Source: a virus
DNA length: 21,846 nucleotides
Virus record (IMG/VR): IMGVR_UViG_3300019776_000866
Coordinates: 1-21,846 of that record
Strand: one strand, 5' to 3'
Shown here: positions 1 to 5,291 of the stretch, one piece after another
Position numbering within the stretch: the stretch's first letter is position 1
Layout of the letters: each line of letters begins with the position of its first letter
The notes under the pieces: model-generated
Told to the model about the DNA's origin: nothing
Databases searched by the model: none
The model's input: the letters and a program-made list of their open reading frames with translations, nothing else
Position numbers and translations under genes: made by a program

Positions 1-88
1 CCGCGAGAGCGTTAAAGGCAGCCACCTGTGTTGGGTCCGGTCGCTGAAACTCAAACTCGGCACCCGTTCCTTCATTCGGGGAAATCAT
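1..88 (-). CDS. partial CDS, N-terminus only (29 codons)
   Basis: The last visible gene of the minus-strand operon; it runs off the left edge. Its ATG (86-88) overlaps the TGA of the preceding gene in an ATGA junction. A strong AAGGAGGG ribosome binding site lies just upstream, inside the end of that gene. The 29 visible residues start MISPNEGTGAEFEFQRP and show no recognisable domain. The strong RBS and the overlap, repeated at every junction of this operon, support it as a real gene. No function can be assigned from so short a fragment. Confidence 0.6.
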   Translation of the reverse strand, partial: MISPNEGTGAEFEFQRPDPTQVAAFNALA

Positions 89-621
89 GGCTGCCCTCCT
101 TTCCTTACCGGCTCCATCCCGAGGGCCCGCATCAGGCGGTCCAGTTCGACGATGGCCTGGCTGAAGAGCCGGAGGCACTCGATAGCCGTTCTGCCCGCTG
201 GGATCGATCGATCAAATGTTCCATCGAACGACTCCGCCGACATCCACCATTCCCACATCCACTGAGAGTATGCGGCTCCGTCCAGAGCCTCCTCCCATGC
301 GTTCATCACCCTCTCTTTGAGCGGAGCATGATTATCCGCCAGCTCAGTCGGGTATTTCTCACGGCCCATCGCCTGTCGTGCGGCCATAGCCTCGCGGACC
401 CGTTGCATGATCACGTCCCCGTCGGCTGTACCGAAAACGCTGAGCCGGAACTCCATGGCCCATGCGGCCGCGGCTTCGACGCCTGTCAGCTTGGCAGGCT
501 TGGCAGGAACCTCCCGGTCCGGAAACCCCGCCACCGCCCGGTCTGCATCAGCCACTCTCTGCGGGCAAGGGCTGTCATCGTGGCCGGTGGCTCCGCAGTA
601 CGAGCAGTCGCTACCGTTCAC
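85..621 (-). CDS. CCHC zinc-knuckle protein, function unknown (178 aa)
   Basis: I chose the GTG start at 619-621. It overlaps the upstream stop as GTGA and has AAAGGGGG about 8 nt before it. A longer reading from an ATG at 690 would run deep into the previous gene. Residues 6-19 match the CCHC zinc knuckle C-x2-C-x4-H-x4-C exactly (C6, C9, H14, C19), a motif that in known families binds single-stranded nucleic acid. The rest is largely helical and rich in W, M and A. Around GREKYP and the following helix there is faint resemblance to phage dATP/dGTP diphosphohydrolase-like (MazG-type) helices, but no complete metal-binding EExxE-ExxD set is visible. Seventh gene of the operon; function unassigned. 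Confidence 0.75.
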   Translation of the reverse strand: MNGSDCSYCGATGHDDSPCPQRVADADRAVAGFPDREVPAKPAKLTGVEAAAAWAMEFRLSVFGTADGDVIMQRVREAMAARQAMGREKYPTELADNHAPLKERVMNAWEEALDGAAYSQWMWEWWMSAESFDGTFDRSIPAGRTAIECLRLFSQAIVELDRLMRALGMEPVRKGGQP

Positions 622-1067
622 AGCGCACCCCCTTTCTTGCTCGCCCGGATGCTCGCCCGGACGGATTGCCATCGGGCATCCGCGCCACACTTGGCACTGC
701 AGTAGCTGCGCTTCTTCCAGTTAAGCATTGAGACGTCGCTCGTTCGTTCGAAGGTCGTGCCGCATCTGGCGCAGACCTTCGGCCAATACATCCGGACAGC
801 GGGACGATCGTAGTCGCCCGGAAGCATGCACTCCCAATCTCCATCGTCCCATTTCTGCGTAATCGCATAGCACTCGGGATGGAAGTGGACGGTCCACCAT
901 CCCTCGCCAGGTTCGACGCCAGTCCACCGCACGCACTCCTCCCCCGGATAGATCCATTGTCCGCAGATTTGGCACTCATGCCGCTTCCGAGGACGGCACG
1001 GATTCGGGTACTGTTTCAGTACCCAATCTGGCAGAGGCGCACGCTCTCTTTCGAGTGCCGCACTCAC
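618..1067 (-). CDS. double zinc-finger protein, function unknown (149 aa)
   Basis: The GTG start (1065-1067) overlaps the upstream stop as GTGA, with GGGAGGTG about 8 nt upstream. Two metal-binding modules are visible. The first is C32-x2-C35 with H63-x2-C66, spaced like a treble-clef or PARP-like finger. The second is C99-x2-C102 with C123-x3-C127, of zinc-ribbon or HNH-fold type. No HNH catalytic histidine-asparagine pattern follows, so I do not call it a nuclease. It lies between two other zinc-motif genes in a tightly overlapping operon, which suggests a shared role, perhaps DNA or RNA binding or host takeover. That role is inference; the cysteine pattern is directly visible. Confidence 0.75.
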   Translation of the reverse strand: MSAALERERAPLPDWVLKQYPNPCRPRKRHECQICGQWIYPGEECVRWTGVEPGEGWWTVHFHPECYAITQKWDDGDWECMLPGDYDRPAVRMYWPKVCARCGTTFERTSDVSMLNWKKRSYCSAKCGADARWQSVRASIRASKKGGAL

Positions 1068-1429
1068 TCCGCACCTCCCTTCTCAATCACGTACCCCACG
1101 AGTCTGGTGACCCGGAAGTTCGAGCTGCATTCCTCGCACCATGTCTCGGTCGGCGTTTGCTGGTCTCCGGTAAATTCGGGAAGATCCCTCATAGGATGAT
1201 CGCATTCCGGGCAGTGAGGCCATGGTTCCCGGTCTGGCTCGGTGGTTACCCCAGCAATCGTGGCATCATCTGCCGCATACTGCAGCCACCGGCGTGTCCA
1301 CTCTTTGATCAGCGCCCGGTACCGGGTCAGCGCCTTCTCTCTTGGGAGTTCGTTGCTGATGGTCATCTCCTCCGCCTTCACCCCGGCAGAGACGCATCGG
1401 ATCTTGATCTCAAGTCTCGAGCTTTTCAT
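1064..1429 (-). CDS. small zinc-ribbon protein, function unknown (121 aa)
   Basis: The ATG at 1427-1429 is preceded by a textbook AGGAGGTG and overlaps the preceding stop as ATGA. An in-frame extension upstream to 1624 is only the antisense of neighbouring coding sequence, rich in Arg, Pro and Ala. Residues 1-70 look like an alpha/beta region with a basic helix (about 30-50). C73-x2-C76 and C98-x2-C101 form a zinc-ribbon-like pair near the C-terminus. No family is recognised. Fifth gene of the minus operon, flanked on both sides by genes encoding other CxxC proteins. Confidence 0.75.
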   Translation of the reverse strand: MKSSRLEIKIRCVSAGVKAEEMTISNELPREKALTRYRALIKEWTRRWLQYAADDATIAGVTTEPDREPWPHCPECDHPMRDLPEFTGDQQTPTETWCEECSSNFRVTRLVGYVIEKGGAE

Positions 1430-1677
1430 GCTGCACCTCCTGTGGTGCGATGCTGCAGCGCGGCGCGGTGGCGCAGGATGGCCTGCCGGGCCCGCGCGCG
1501 GACGGCATCGAGGGCGGGCTGGGCTGCGCCGGCGTCGTGCAGGCGTCGAGACATCCGCACCCATGCCCAGCGCCACCAGAAGGCCTGGCGGGCGGCCGCG
1601 GCGGGAGGGGTGCAGAATGGGCATGGTCGGCCGTCGATTTTGCCGGTGGATCCGCAGGCGGAACAGGGTTGGGTCAT
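1426..1677 (-). CDS. small CxxC-x10-CxxC zinc protein (83 aa)
   Basis: The ATG at 1675-1677 overlaps the preceding TGA as ATGA; only a weak CGGA precedes it. The N-terminus has C5-x2-C8 and C19-x2-C22 separated by ten residues rich in G, S and T, resembling a single DnaJ-type or rubredoxin-like zinc knuckle. The remainder (about 30-83) is a strongly basic, Ala- and Arg-rich helical tail with several tryptophans (QAFWWRWAW). A zinc knuckle plus a basic helix suggests nucleic-acid binding, but this is inference. Longer readings upstream cross two other genes and are rejected. Confidence 0.65.
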   Translation of the reverse strand: MTQPCSACGSTGKIDGRPCPFCTPPAAAARQAFWWRWAWVRMSRRLHDAGAAQPALDAVRARARQAILRHRAALQHRTTGGAA

Positions 1678-1826
1678 TCCGGGAGTGAGTGAGGGCTGGA
1701 CGACCGGACGGATGCCTCGTGGAAGAGCAGGCCCACGCCGAAGCATGCGCCGAGTAGGAATGAGAGGACGCATAGGAGGACGCACAGTGGCCCCGGGATG
1801 CGGGGCAGTGACGGGAGAGATGTCAT
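1674..1826 (-). CDS. 50-aa membrane or lipoprotein-like peptide
   Basis: The ATG at 1824-1826 overlaps the upstream stop as ATGA, and the stop overlaps the next start in the same way. Residues 13-36 form one hydrophobic segment. Within it, LLGAC (24-28) resembles a lipobox, which would make C28 the lipidated residue of a 23-residue mature lipoprotein. A plain single-pass membrane peptide is equally possible. It follows a gene whose product ends in a membrane helix. A small lipoprotein overlapping a membrane protein recalls Rz/Rz1 spanins, but the partner has its membrane helix at the wrong end, so I do not call it a spanin. Confidence 0.55.
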   Translation of the reverse strand: MTSLPSLPRIPGPLCVLLCVLSFLLGACFGVGLLFHEASVRSSSPHSLPE

Positions 1827-2452
1827 GGCCGGGTGATGATGGCCCGCAGCCACGCGAGGCTCTGGGCGGTCTGGTAGAGCCCTGCGACGCTGAGCCACGC
1901 GGCTGCAGCGATGAGGATGATGGTTGGGACGATCCCCAGCGGCTTGTTGCGGACGGTCGCAACGGTCCCTTTTCCGGCCATCTCCTCCCTCTTCTTCTGA
2001 TATTCGATCCGGTCAGATCTGCGCCGCCCGCGCCAGTTGTCCTTGTAGACGTGCCCGTTGACCACAACCATTGACGCCATGTTGCATTCAAGGTTAAACA
2101 GCCGCTCGAATTCGGACCTCTGACCTCCTTCTTTATGACCGATCACAACCAGTATCCTCCCTGTCCCGCCGAGATCCGTGATCTCTGGTGCGCCCGGGTC
2201 TCCTTCAATGGAGGCCCACTTGGCCATCTCAGCACGGACATTTGCCAGCTGTCTGACCTCATCCGGAGTGATCTCAAGGTCATCGAGGAGCAGTTTGAGC
2301 GCACGCCATTGGCGGACTGGGACGCCGCCATTCAGCCCCATGTCTACGGGCTGATCGGCATTTTCCGCACCAGCCAGGAGGCCTCCGCTGCGGTGCGGAT
2401 TTTCCAGGAGCGGAGGGATAGCGGTATGTGGTGATGTAGATGGTGTGTTCAT
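1823..2452 (-). CDS. C-terminal tail-anchored membrane protein, unknown (209 aa)
   Basis: The reading frame ends in a clear hydrophobic helix (about 176-198, with WLSVAGLYQ) followed by a short basic tail, so it is probably a tail-anchored protein with a cytoplasmic N-terminal domain. Residues 48-75 form a charged helix. Residues 95-130 contain a beta-like segment with ILVVIGHKEGG and FNLECNMASMVVVNG. Residues 135-160 are strongly basic. Both ends join neighbours by ATGA overlaps. No SD precedes the ATG at 2452. The first 37 residues are low-complexity, so M38 (2341) is an alternative start, also without an SD. A 99-aa ORF on the opposite strand is in exact codon register and is treated as its shadow. 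No family recognised. Confidence 0.65.
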   Translation of the reverse strand: MNTPSTSPHTAIPPLLENPHRSGGLLAGAENADQPVDMGLNGGVPVRQWRALKLLLDDLEITPDEVRQLANVRAEMAKWASIEGDPGAPEITDLGGTGRILVVIGHKEGGQRSEFERLFNLECNMASMVVVNGHVYKDNWRGRRRSDRIEYQKKREEMAGKGTVATVRNKPLGIVPTIILIAAAAWLSVAGLYQTAQSLAWLRAIITRP

Positions 2453-2661
2453 GGGATTTTAGGAGTGGGAATTGGGTTGGAGTCGCCTTTGCTGGAGTGC
2501 AGCAGTTCGACCGCGAACAAGCGGCTGAGGGCTTGCTTGCCGAGCACGGGCCGGGCACCGATTACGATGAGCCCAGTGAGTACTGACTGATCAGGACCCT
2601 GGCTGATGGCGGTGCCGGATGGATCCGGGCGGGATGGTGGTATTGTGGTGCCTGTATTCAT
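2449..2661 (-). CDS. possible first gene of minus operon (70 aa)
   Basis: A 70-codon frame from the ATG at 2659-2661; its TGA overlaps the next ATG as ATGA, the junction used by every other gene in this operon. The product is rich in Pro, Ser, Gly and Thr at the N-terminus, with one hydrophobic stretch (about 28-37, including LTGLIVIGA). No SD is visible and no domain is recognised. Its start lies about 40 nt from the divergent lipoprotein start, leaving little room for two promoters. The overlap favours a gene; the composition and missing RBS argue for caution. If it is not a gene, 2453-2702 is the operon's leader and promoter region. Confidence 0.4.
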   Translation of the reverse strand: MNTGTTIPPSRPDPSGTAISQGPDQSVLTGLIVIGARPVLGKQALSRLFAVELLHSSKGDSNPIPTPKIP

Positions 2662-2702
2662 AAATATTGACGATGCGCCGTATTCCGGACATGGTTCTGG
2701 AA
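2640..2702. promoter_or_regulatory. AT-rich divergent intergenic patch, possible promoters
   Basis: Between the minus-strand operon and the plus-strand lipoprotein gene lies a short AT-rich patch (about 2654-2669, TATTCATAAATATTGA) in an otherwise GC-rich sequence. It is the only plausible promoter area for both directions. No convincing sigma-70 pair with correct spacing can be assigned, so this is a weak call based on position and composition. Confidence 0.25.
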
Positions 2703-3356
2703 ATGAAACTCCTCCTGATTCTTCCTCTGGCCGTTCATCTCGTGAGCTGCGCAGCACCGCAGCAGAAGCCATCCGTTGCCGCGGCTCCTGCGGTGCCGGC
2801 TGGATTCGTTAAAACTGCCGATGGCACGCTCTACGCGGCCGACTCGGTGCCGAAGGGTGCCCAGCTGGCCACGGTGCAGGCGGAAGCCCCGGCCACGACC
2901 CCTGCCCCGGCATCGACCGGCGGCCGCAAGAAGTTCTGGACGCCCGAGCGCCGTCAGTCCCTGATGCTCGGCCTGATGGCAGCGTCGAGCGTGGCGAGTT
3001 CCTACTACAGTGCCCAGGCAGCGTCCTACAGCGCGCAGGCGGCGTCCTACAGCGCACTGGCCGCATCCAACACGGGGAGATACAACACCTACGGCTACTC
3101 GGCCTACAAGCCCATCAGCCCGTATTCCTCGGGCTTCGGTGGATTCAATCCCTACATGGATGACACCATCCGCCTGCGGCATTCCTTCGGTGACCGGTGG
3201 AAGGACCAGTCCGGCAACAGCTACAAGATCAGGCAGGATCCGTTCGGCACGTCGATCAATGGCGACGTCTACAGGATCACAGCCGACGATGGCAGGGCGT
3301 ACAAGGCAACGCCCACCTTCAGGGAAGGCCAATACAAGCTGACGCCCATGTGGTGA
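2703..3356 (+). CDS. predicted lipoprotein with heptad repeat, unknown function (217 aa)
   Basis: I chose the ATG at 2703 because it begins exactly at a type II signal peptide: K2, a hydrophobic core, and the lipobox LVSC with C16. In-frame starts at 2667 (TTG), 2673 and 2691 would add a charged leader. The mature part has an Ala/Pro-rich linker (24-75), a hydrophobic segment (87-100), three copies of YSAQAAS-like heptads (102-122), a Gly/Tyr/Ser-rich region (124-152), and a small C-terminal domain (153-217) rich in charged and aromatic residues. It is expected on the inner face of the outer membrane or in the inner membrane. Phage lipoproteins of this kind may act in superinfection exclusion or lysogenic conversion, but nothing here proves that. 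Confidence 0.75.
   Translation: MKLLLILPLAVHLVSCAAPQQKPSVAAAPAVPAGFVKTADGTLYAADSVPKGAQLATVQAEAPATTPAPASTGGRKKFWTPERRQSLMLGLMAASSVASSYYSAQAASYSAQAASYSALAASNTGRYNTYGYSAYKPISPYSSGFGGFNPYMDDTIRLRHSFGDRWKDQSGNSYKIRQDPFGTSINGDVYRITADDGRAYKATPTFREGQYKLTPMW
3006..3068 (+). repeat. three tandem 21-bp repeats in lipoprotein gene
   Basis: Three consecutive 21-bp units at 3006, 3027 and 3048 encode YSAQAAS, YSAQAAS and YSALAAS. The units differ mainly at third codon positions, so selection appears to act on the peptide rather than this being a fresh duplication. Confidence 0.85.
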
Positions 3357-3399
3357 CGCTCCGCCGCTCAGCGGATGCGGTCCGGGCCGGAGGGTGGAG

Positions 3400-3430
3400 G
3401 GTTCTGCGAATTCGTAGAATTCCTGGAACC
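3400..3430 (+). terminator. candidate hairpin after lipoprotein gene
   Basis: GGTTC(TG)C-GAATTC-GTA-GAATTC-C(TG)GAACC folds as a stem of about 13 pairs including two G-T wobbles, with one C-C mismatch and a 3-nt loop. It lies 44 nt after the lipoprotein stop and 47 nt before the next start. No U-tract follows, so it may be a weak or factor-dependent terminator, an mRNA-stability hairpin or a protein-binding palindrome. Confidence 0.35.
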
Positions 3431-3476
3431 AGGCAGTTATTGACAGGTAAGGTGGGATTGACGCAGGGTCGGCAGC

Positions 3477-4028
3477 ATGCCGATAAAACCCCTCTTCTGC
3501 CTCCAATATGCGAACGCGACGCTCACGAAGGCTTCGTGGTATTACTGGCTCGGGTGCCTCCTGATGTTCCACGTGCTGCCCGACATGATATCCGACATCC
3601 CAAAGGCCCAGCTGATGGCGGCCTGGTCCCCGTGGCGAACCTCCGTCGTCATCGCGGTTCTTTGGCTCCTCCTGAACCGCAGCGCCATAGTCGGCAACAT
3701 GGTGTATCCGAAGGCCGGAGAGGAGGAGTGGACTGAGGAGCAGATTACCCAGCCGTTTGGGTGCAGCTACAGCCTGTTTGTGCCGATCATCATGGCAGGT
3801 GCCATCGCTCTGATTGTGCCGCACCCAGTACCTCCCGCCCTGCACGGCACCGCATGGAGAATGATCGCCGCCTTTGTGGTCTACACCACGGTCTTCGAAT
3901 ATTTCGTCATGATCCGCATTCGGAACCGTCTGATCGAAGCAATTCAGGCCGAGCAACGGATGCTCCGAAACCAGATGTGGTACCAGCAAACTCCCGACGA
4001 CGTGGAGTATCCCGACGACGTGGAGTAA
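3477..4028 (+). CDS. four-helix integral membrane protein, unknown (183 aa)
   Basis: Four hydrophobic segments are clear: residues 21-37, 54-73, 98-116 and 127-147. They are followed by a charged, probably cytoplasmic C-terminal tail that ends in a duplicated PDDVEY element. The ATG at 3477 has only a weak AGGG about 10 nt upstream. At 183 aa with four spans it is larger than common holins, and no holin or transporter signature is seen. It is on the same strand as the lipoprotein, 120 nt downstream, and between two minus-strand genes. That position fits an accessory membrane module, for example exclusion of superinfecting phage, but this is inference only. Confidence 0.7.
   Translation: MPIKPLFCLQYANATLTKASWYYWLGCLLMFHVLPDMISDIPKAQLMAAWSPWRTSVVIAVLWLLLNRSAIVGNMVYPKAGEEEWTEEQITQPFGCSYSLFVPIIMAGAIALIVPHPVPPALHGTAWRMIAAFVVYTTVFEYFVMIRIRNRLIEAIQAEQRMLRNQMWYQQTPDDVEYPDDVE
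3993..4028 (+). repeat. 18-bp tandem duplication forming the gene's end
   Basis: Two 18-bp units, 3993-4010 and 4011-4028, differ only in the last base: the first ends TAT (Tyr) and the second TAA (stop). The duplication defines the last residues of the membrane protein. Confidence 0.85.
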
Positions 4029-4106
4029 GCTGACAGCCGATAACTCTCGAGCCAGACCATCTTGGTGACGCCGCCAGAATGGTGCCGCCCCACTTAGCCC
4101 CGGCAC

Positions 4107-4123
4107 CCGGGCCACGGGCCCGG
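4107..4123. terminator. GC-rich hairpin between convergent genes
   Basis: A perfect 7-bp stem, CCGGGCC/GGCCCGG, with an ACG loop lies in the 106-nt space between the converging membrane-protein gene and the RHH gene. No T-run follows on either strand, so an intrinsic terminator is possible but unproven. Confidence 0.35.
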
Positions 4124-4134
4124 AATGATCTTGC

Positions 4135-4416
4135 TCACGCGTTCTTGCGTTTGGCCGGCAGCGGTGCTGGCGCGGTGGCTGCCTGCTCAGCGGTAGCTCG
4201 GGCTTCGACCTGCTGCCAAAGCTCACGGAAGTCCAAGGGCAGGTGGACGCGCCCGTTGTTTGCAGCAATGTACTGCCGCATCGCGTCCAACGCCCACCGG
4301 AGGACCTGGACAGCGTCGACGCCGTAGGTGGCAGCGACCTCAACAAGCCAATCGCGATCCGCTTTTGGAATCCGAGCGGAGAACACGACGGTCTCTTGGG
4401 CGTTCTTTTTTGGCAT
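4135..4416 (-). CDS. ribbon-helix-helix regulator, Arc-like (93 aa)
   Basis: Residues 9-50 fit the ribbon-helix-helix fold: an alternating beta strand (VVFSARIP, 10-17), helix A (about 18-32), a YGV turn, and helix B (about 34-50). The arrangement closely follows phage P22 Arc. RHH proteins dimerise and insert the strand pair into the DNA major groove. The tail (51-93) is charged, then Ala/Pro-rich, ending in lysines and arginine. I chose the ATG at 4414-4416; a GTG at 4425 would add three residues. It diverges from a second RHH gene across a perfectly centred dyad (4432-4491), so it probably represses its own promoter, the rightward early promoter, or both. Confidence 0.75.
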   Translation of the reverse strand: MPKKNAQETVVFSARIPKADRDWLVEVAATYGVDAVQVLRWALDAMRQYIAANNGRVHLPLDFRELWQQVEARATAEQAATAPAPLPAKRKNA

Positions 4417-4430
4417 AGGCACCACATCGC

Positions 4431-4492
4431 ACGACTACATAAAACCACAAGATAATTCTTGCAAGTCGTTTGTTGTCGTTTTATGTCGTCGT
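4431..4492. promoter_or_regulatory. symmetrical divergent operator/promoter between two RHH genes
   Basis: CGACTACATAAAAC (4432-4445) and GTTTTATGTCGTCG (4478-4491) are inverted repeats matching at 13 of 14 positions. They are centred on the palindrome CTTGCAAG (4458-4465), so the whole 60-bp region is one dyad with axis at 4461.5. The central TTGCAA can be read as a -35-like element in both directions. Weak -10-like TATGTC (4482-4487, rightward) and TATGTA (complement of 4436-4441, leftward) each lie 17 bp away. GTCGT also recurs at 4465, 4475 and 4485, exactly 10 bp apart. The symmetry is seen; the promoter reading is inference. Confidence 0.7.
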
Positions 4493-4493
4493 C

Positions 4494-4694
4494 ATGGCTG
4501 ACGAATCCATCACGATGACACTTCGACTGGACCCTCAGGAGGTTGAATTCCTCGACCACCTGGCCGAGTCCTTCTGCAACACGCGCGCCGGGATGATCCG
4601 GTACGCCATCAAGTCACTGAAAACCGCCGCCGCGCCTGGCTCCGAGCCCGCCGCTCTCCCCGCGCTGAAATCCCAAACCGAGGAGGCCGCATGA
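4494..4694 (+). CDS. second ribbon-helix-helix regulator (66 aa)
   Basis: The ATG at 4494 is adjacent to the operator dyad; an in-frame start at 4470 lies inside the dyad and is rejected. Residues 5-43 form an RHH domain: strand SITMTLRLD (5-13), helix A (14-27), turn CNT, and helix B (about 30-43, with RAGMIRYAIKSLK). The C-terminal 20 residues are an Ala/Pro-rich tail. It is the first gene of the rightward early operon and is divergent from another RHH gene of different sequence. If the promoter reading is right, transcription would begin almost at the ATG, giving a leaderless mRNA. It probably acts as a Cro-like partner in the switch; this is inference. Confidence 0.75.
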   Translation: MADESITMTLRLDPQEVEFLDHLAESFCNTRAGMIRYAIKSLKTAAAPGSEPAALPALKSQTEEAA

Positions 4695-4996
4695 AGAGCT
4701 GGGGCTGCATCGCGGCAGCATCGATGGCCATCGGTGCCCTTGGCCTTTTCCGGGGTTTCCGTTCCCGCGCCAGCCGCTCCGATCTGGAGGCAACGCCGGC
4801 CCGGCCATCCATCGCTTTTCCGGCGGAGGCCGAGGCTTGTGCCTTGGGTCGTCAGTCCGAGGAAAGCCGCCGGTGGCACCTGGAGCGCGCCAATGAGAGG
4901 CGGACGCGCCGCTTGGAGCGCCGCCTGACGCTCAACGCCACCAGTGCAGCCGAGAACCCCGCATGGGCATCCCTGTCAGACAGGAGGGCACTGTGA
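4691..4996 (+). CDS. small single-pass membrane protein, unknown (101 aa)
   Basis: The ATG overlaps the RHH gene stop as ATGA and has a strong AGGAGG before it. An N-terminal hydrophobic segment (about 4-20, rich in Ala and Gly) is followed by a basic stretch and an Ala/Pro/Glu region. A strongly charged helix rich in Arg and Glu (about 55-80) could form a coiled coil. No known domain. Its TGA overlaps the next GTG. Small early genes of this type are often host-takeover functions, but nothing in the sequence indicates the target. Confidence 0.65.
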   Translation: MKSWGCIAAASMAIGALGLFRGFRSRASRSDLEATPARPSIAFPAEAEACALGRQSEESRRWHLERANERRTRRLERRLTLNATSAAENPAWASLSDRRAL

Positions 4997-5094
4997 TCCA
5001 GACCATCTGCCTCTGGATCGAACGGGCGGCCATGCGCGTGGCGCTGGCGGTCGCGGTCACAATGCTGGTGGCGGCCATTGTCGTGTGCTCATGA
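4993..5094 (+). CDS. 33-aa transmembrane micropeptide
   Basis: A GTG at 4993 overlaps the upstream stop as GTGA, has CAGGAGGG ending 4-5 nt before it, and ends at a TGA (5092-5094) that overlaps the next ATG. The product is a short amphipathic N-terminus followed by a single strongly hydrophobic helix (about 14-33, with VTMLVAAIVV). A perfect RBS and two 4-nt overlaps make it a convincing gene despite its size. Function unknown. Confidence 0.6.
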   Translation: MIQTICLWIERAAMRVALAVAVTMLVAAIVVCS

Positions 5095-5291
5095 GTCGGA
5101 CGGCATCAGAGCCAAAACTGATGGTCTACGGCCCTTGCGGCGTCGTGGCCCTGGTGCCGTGGTCCGTAGCAGAGGCCCTCGACATCGTCGGCGGCCAGCG
5201 GCTCACGGAGGACCAGCTCGACCTGCTGGAACAGGTGGCCGTTAACCTCCGGGTGGCCGCGAAGATCATGCGGGAGGCTGGCGGACGGTGA
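5091..5291 (+). CDS. small soluble early protein, unknown (66 aa)
   Basis: The ATG at 5091 overlaps the micropeptide stop as ATGA; no SD is evident, so translation may be coupled. An upstream in-frame start at 4944 would overlap two better-supported genes. The product has a beta-rich N-terminal half (PKLMVYGPCGVVALVPW) and a C-terminal helix pair (about 38-63). No family recognised. Its TGA overlaps the next ATG by one base. Confidence 0.6.
   Translation: MSRTASEPKLMVYGPCGVVALVPWSVAEALDIVGGQRLTEDQLDLLEQVAVNLRVAAKIMREAGGR

Noticed and set aside
1055-2074. 339-codon plus-strand frame opposite the zinc-protein operon
   Set aside because: It is rich in Arg, Pro and Gly, has no RBS, and is contradicted by the chain of overlapping starts and stops with SD sites on the minus strand.
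1674-2452. Rz/Rz1 spanin pair
   Set aside because: The larger protein has its membrane helix at the C-terminus instead of an N-terminal anchor plus periplasmic coiled coil, and no endolysin or holin is adjacent.
3440-3468. Sigma-70 promoter with TTGACA at 3440-3445 before the membrane-protein gene
   Set aside because: The -35 hexamer is perfect, but at 16-18 bp spacing only GC-rich sequence follows, with no acceptable -10 element.
2658-4559. 633-codon open frame on the minus strand covering the lipoprotein, membrane protein and RHH region
   Set aside because: It crosses well-supported genes on both strands and the operator dyad. Its composition is that of an antisense reading, and it has no RBS or domain.
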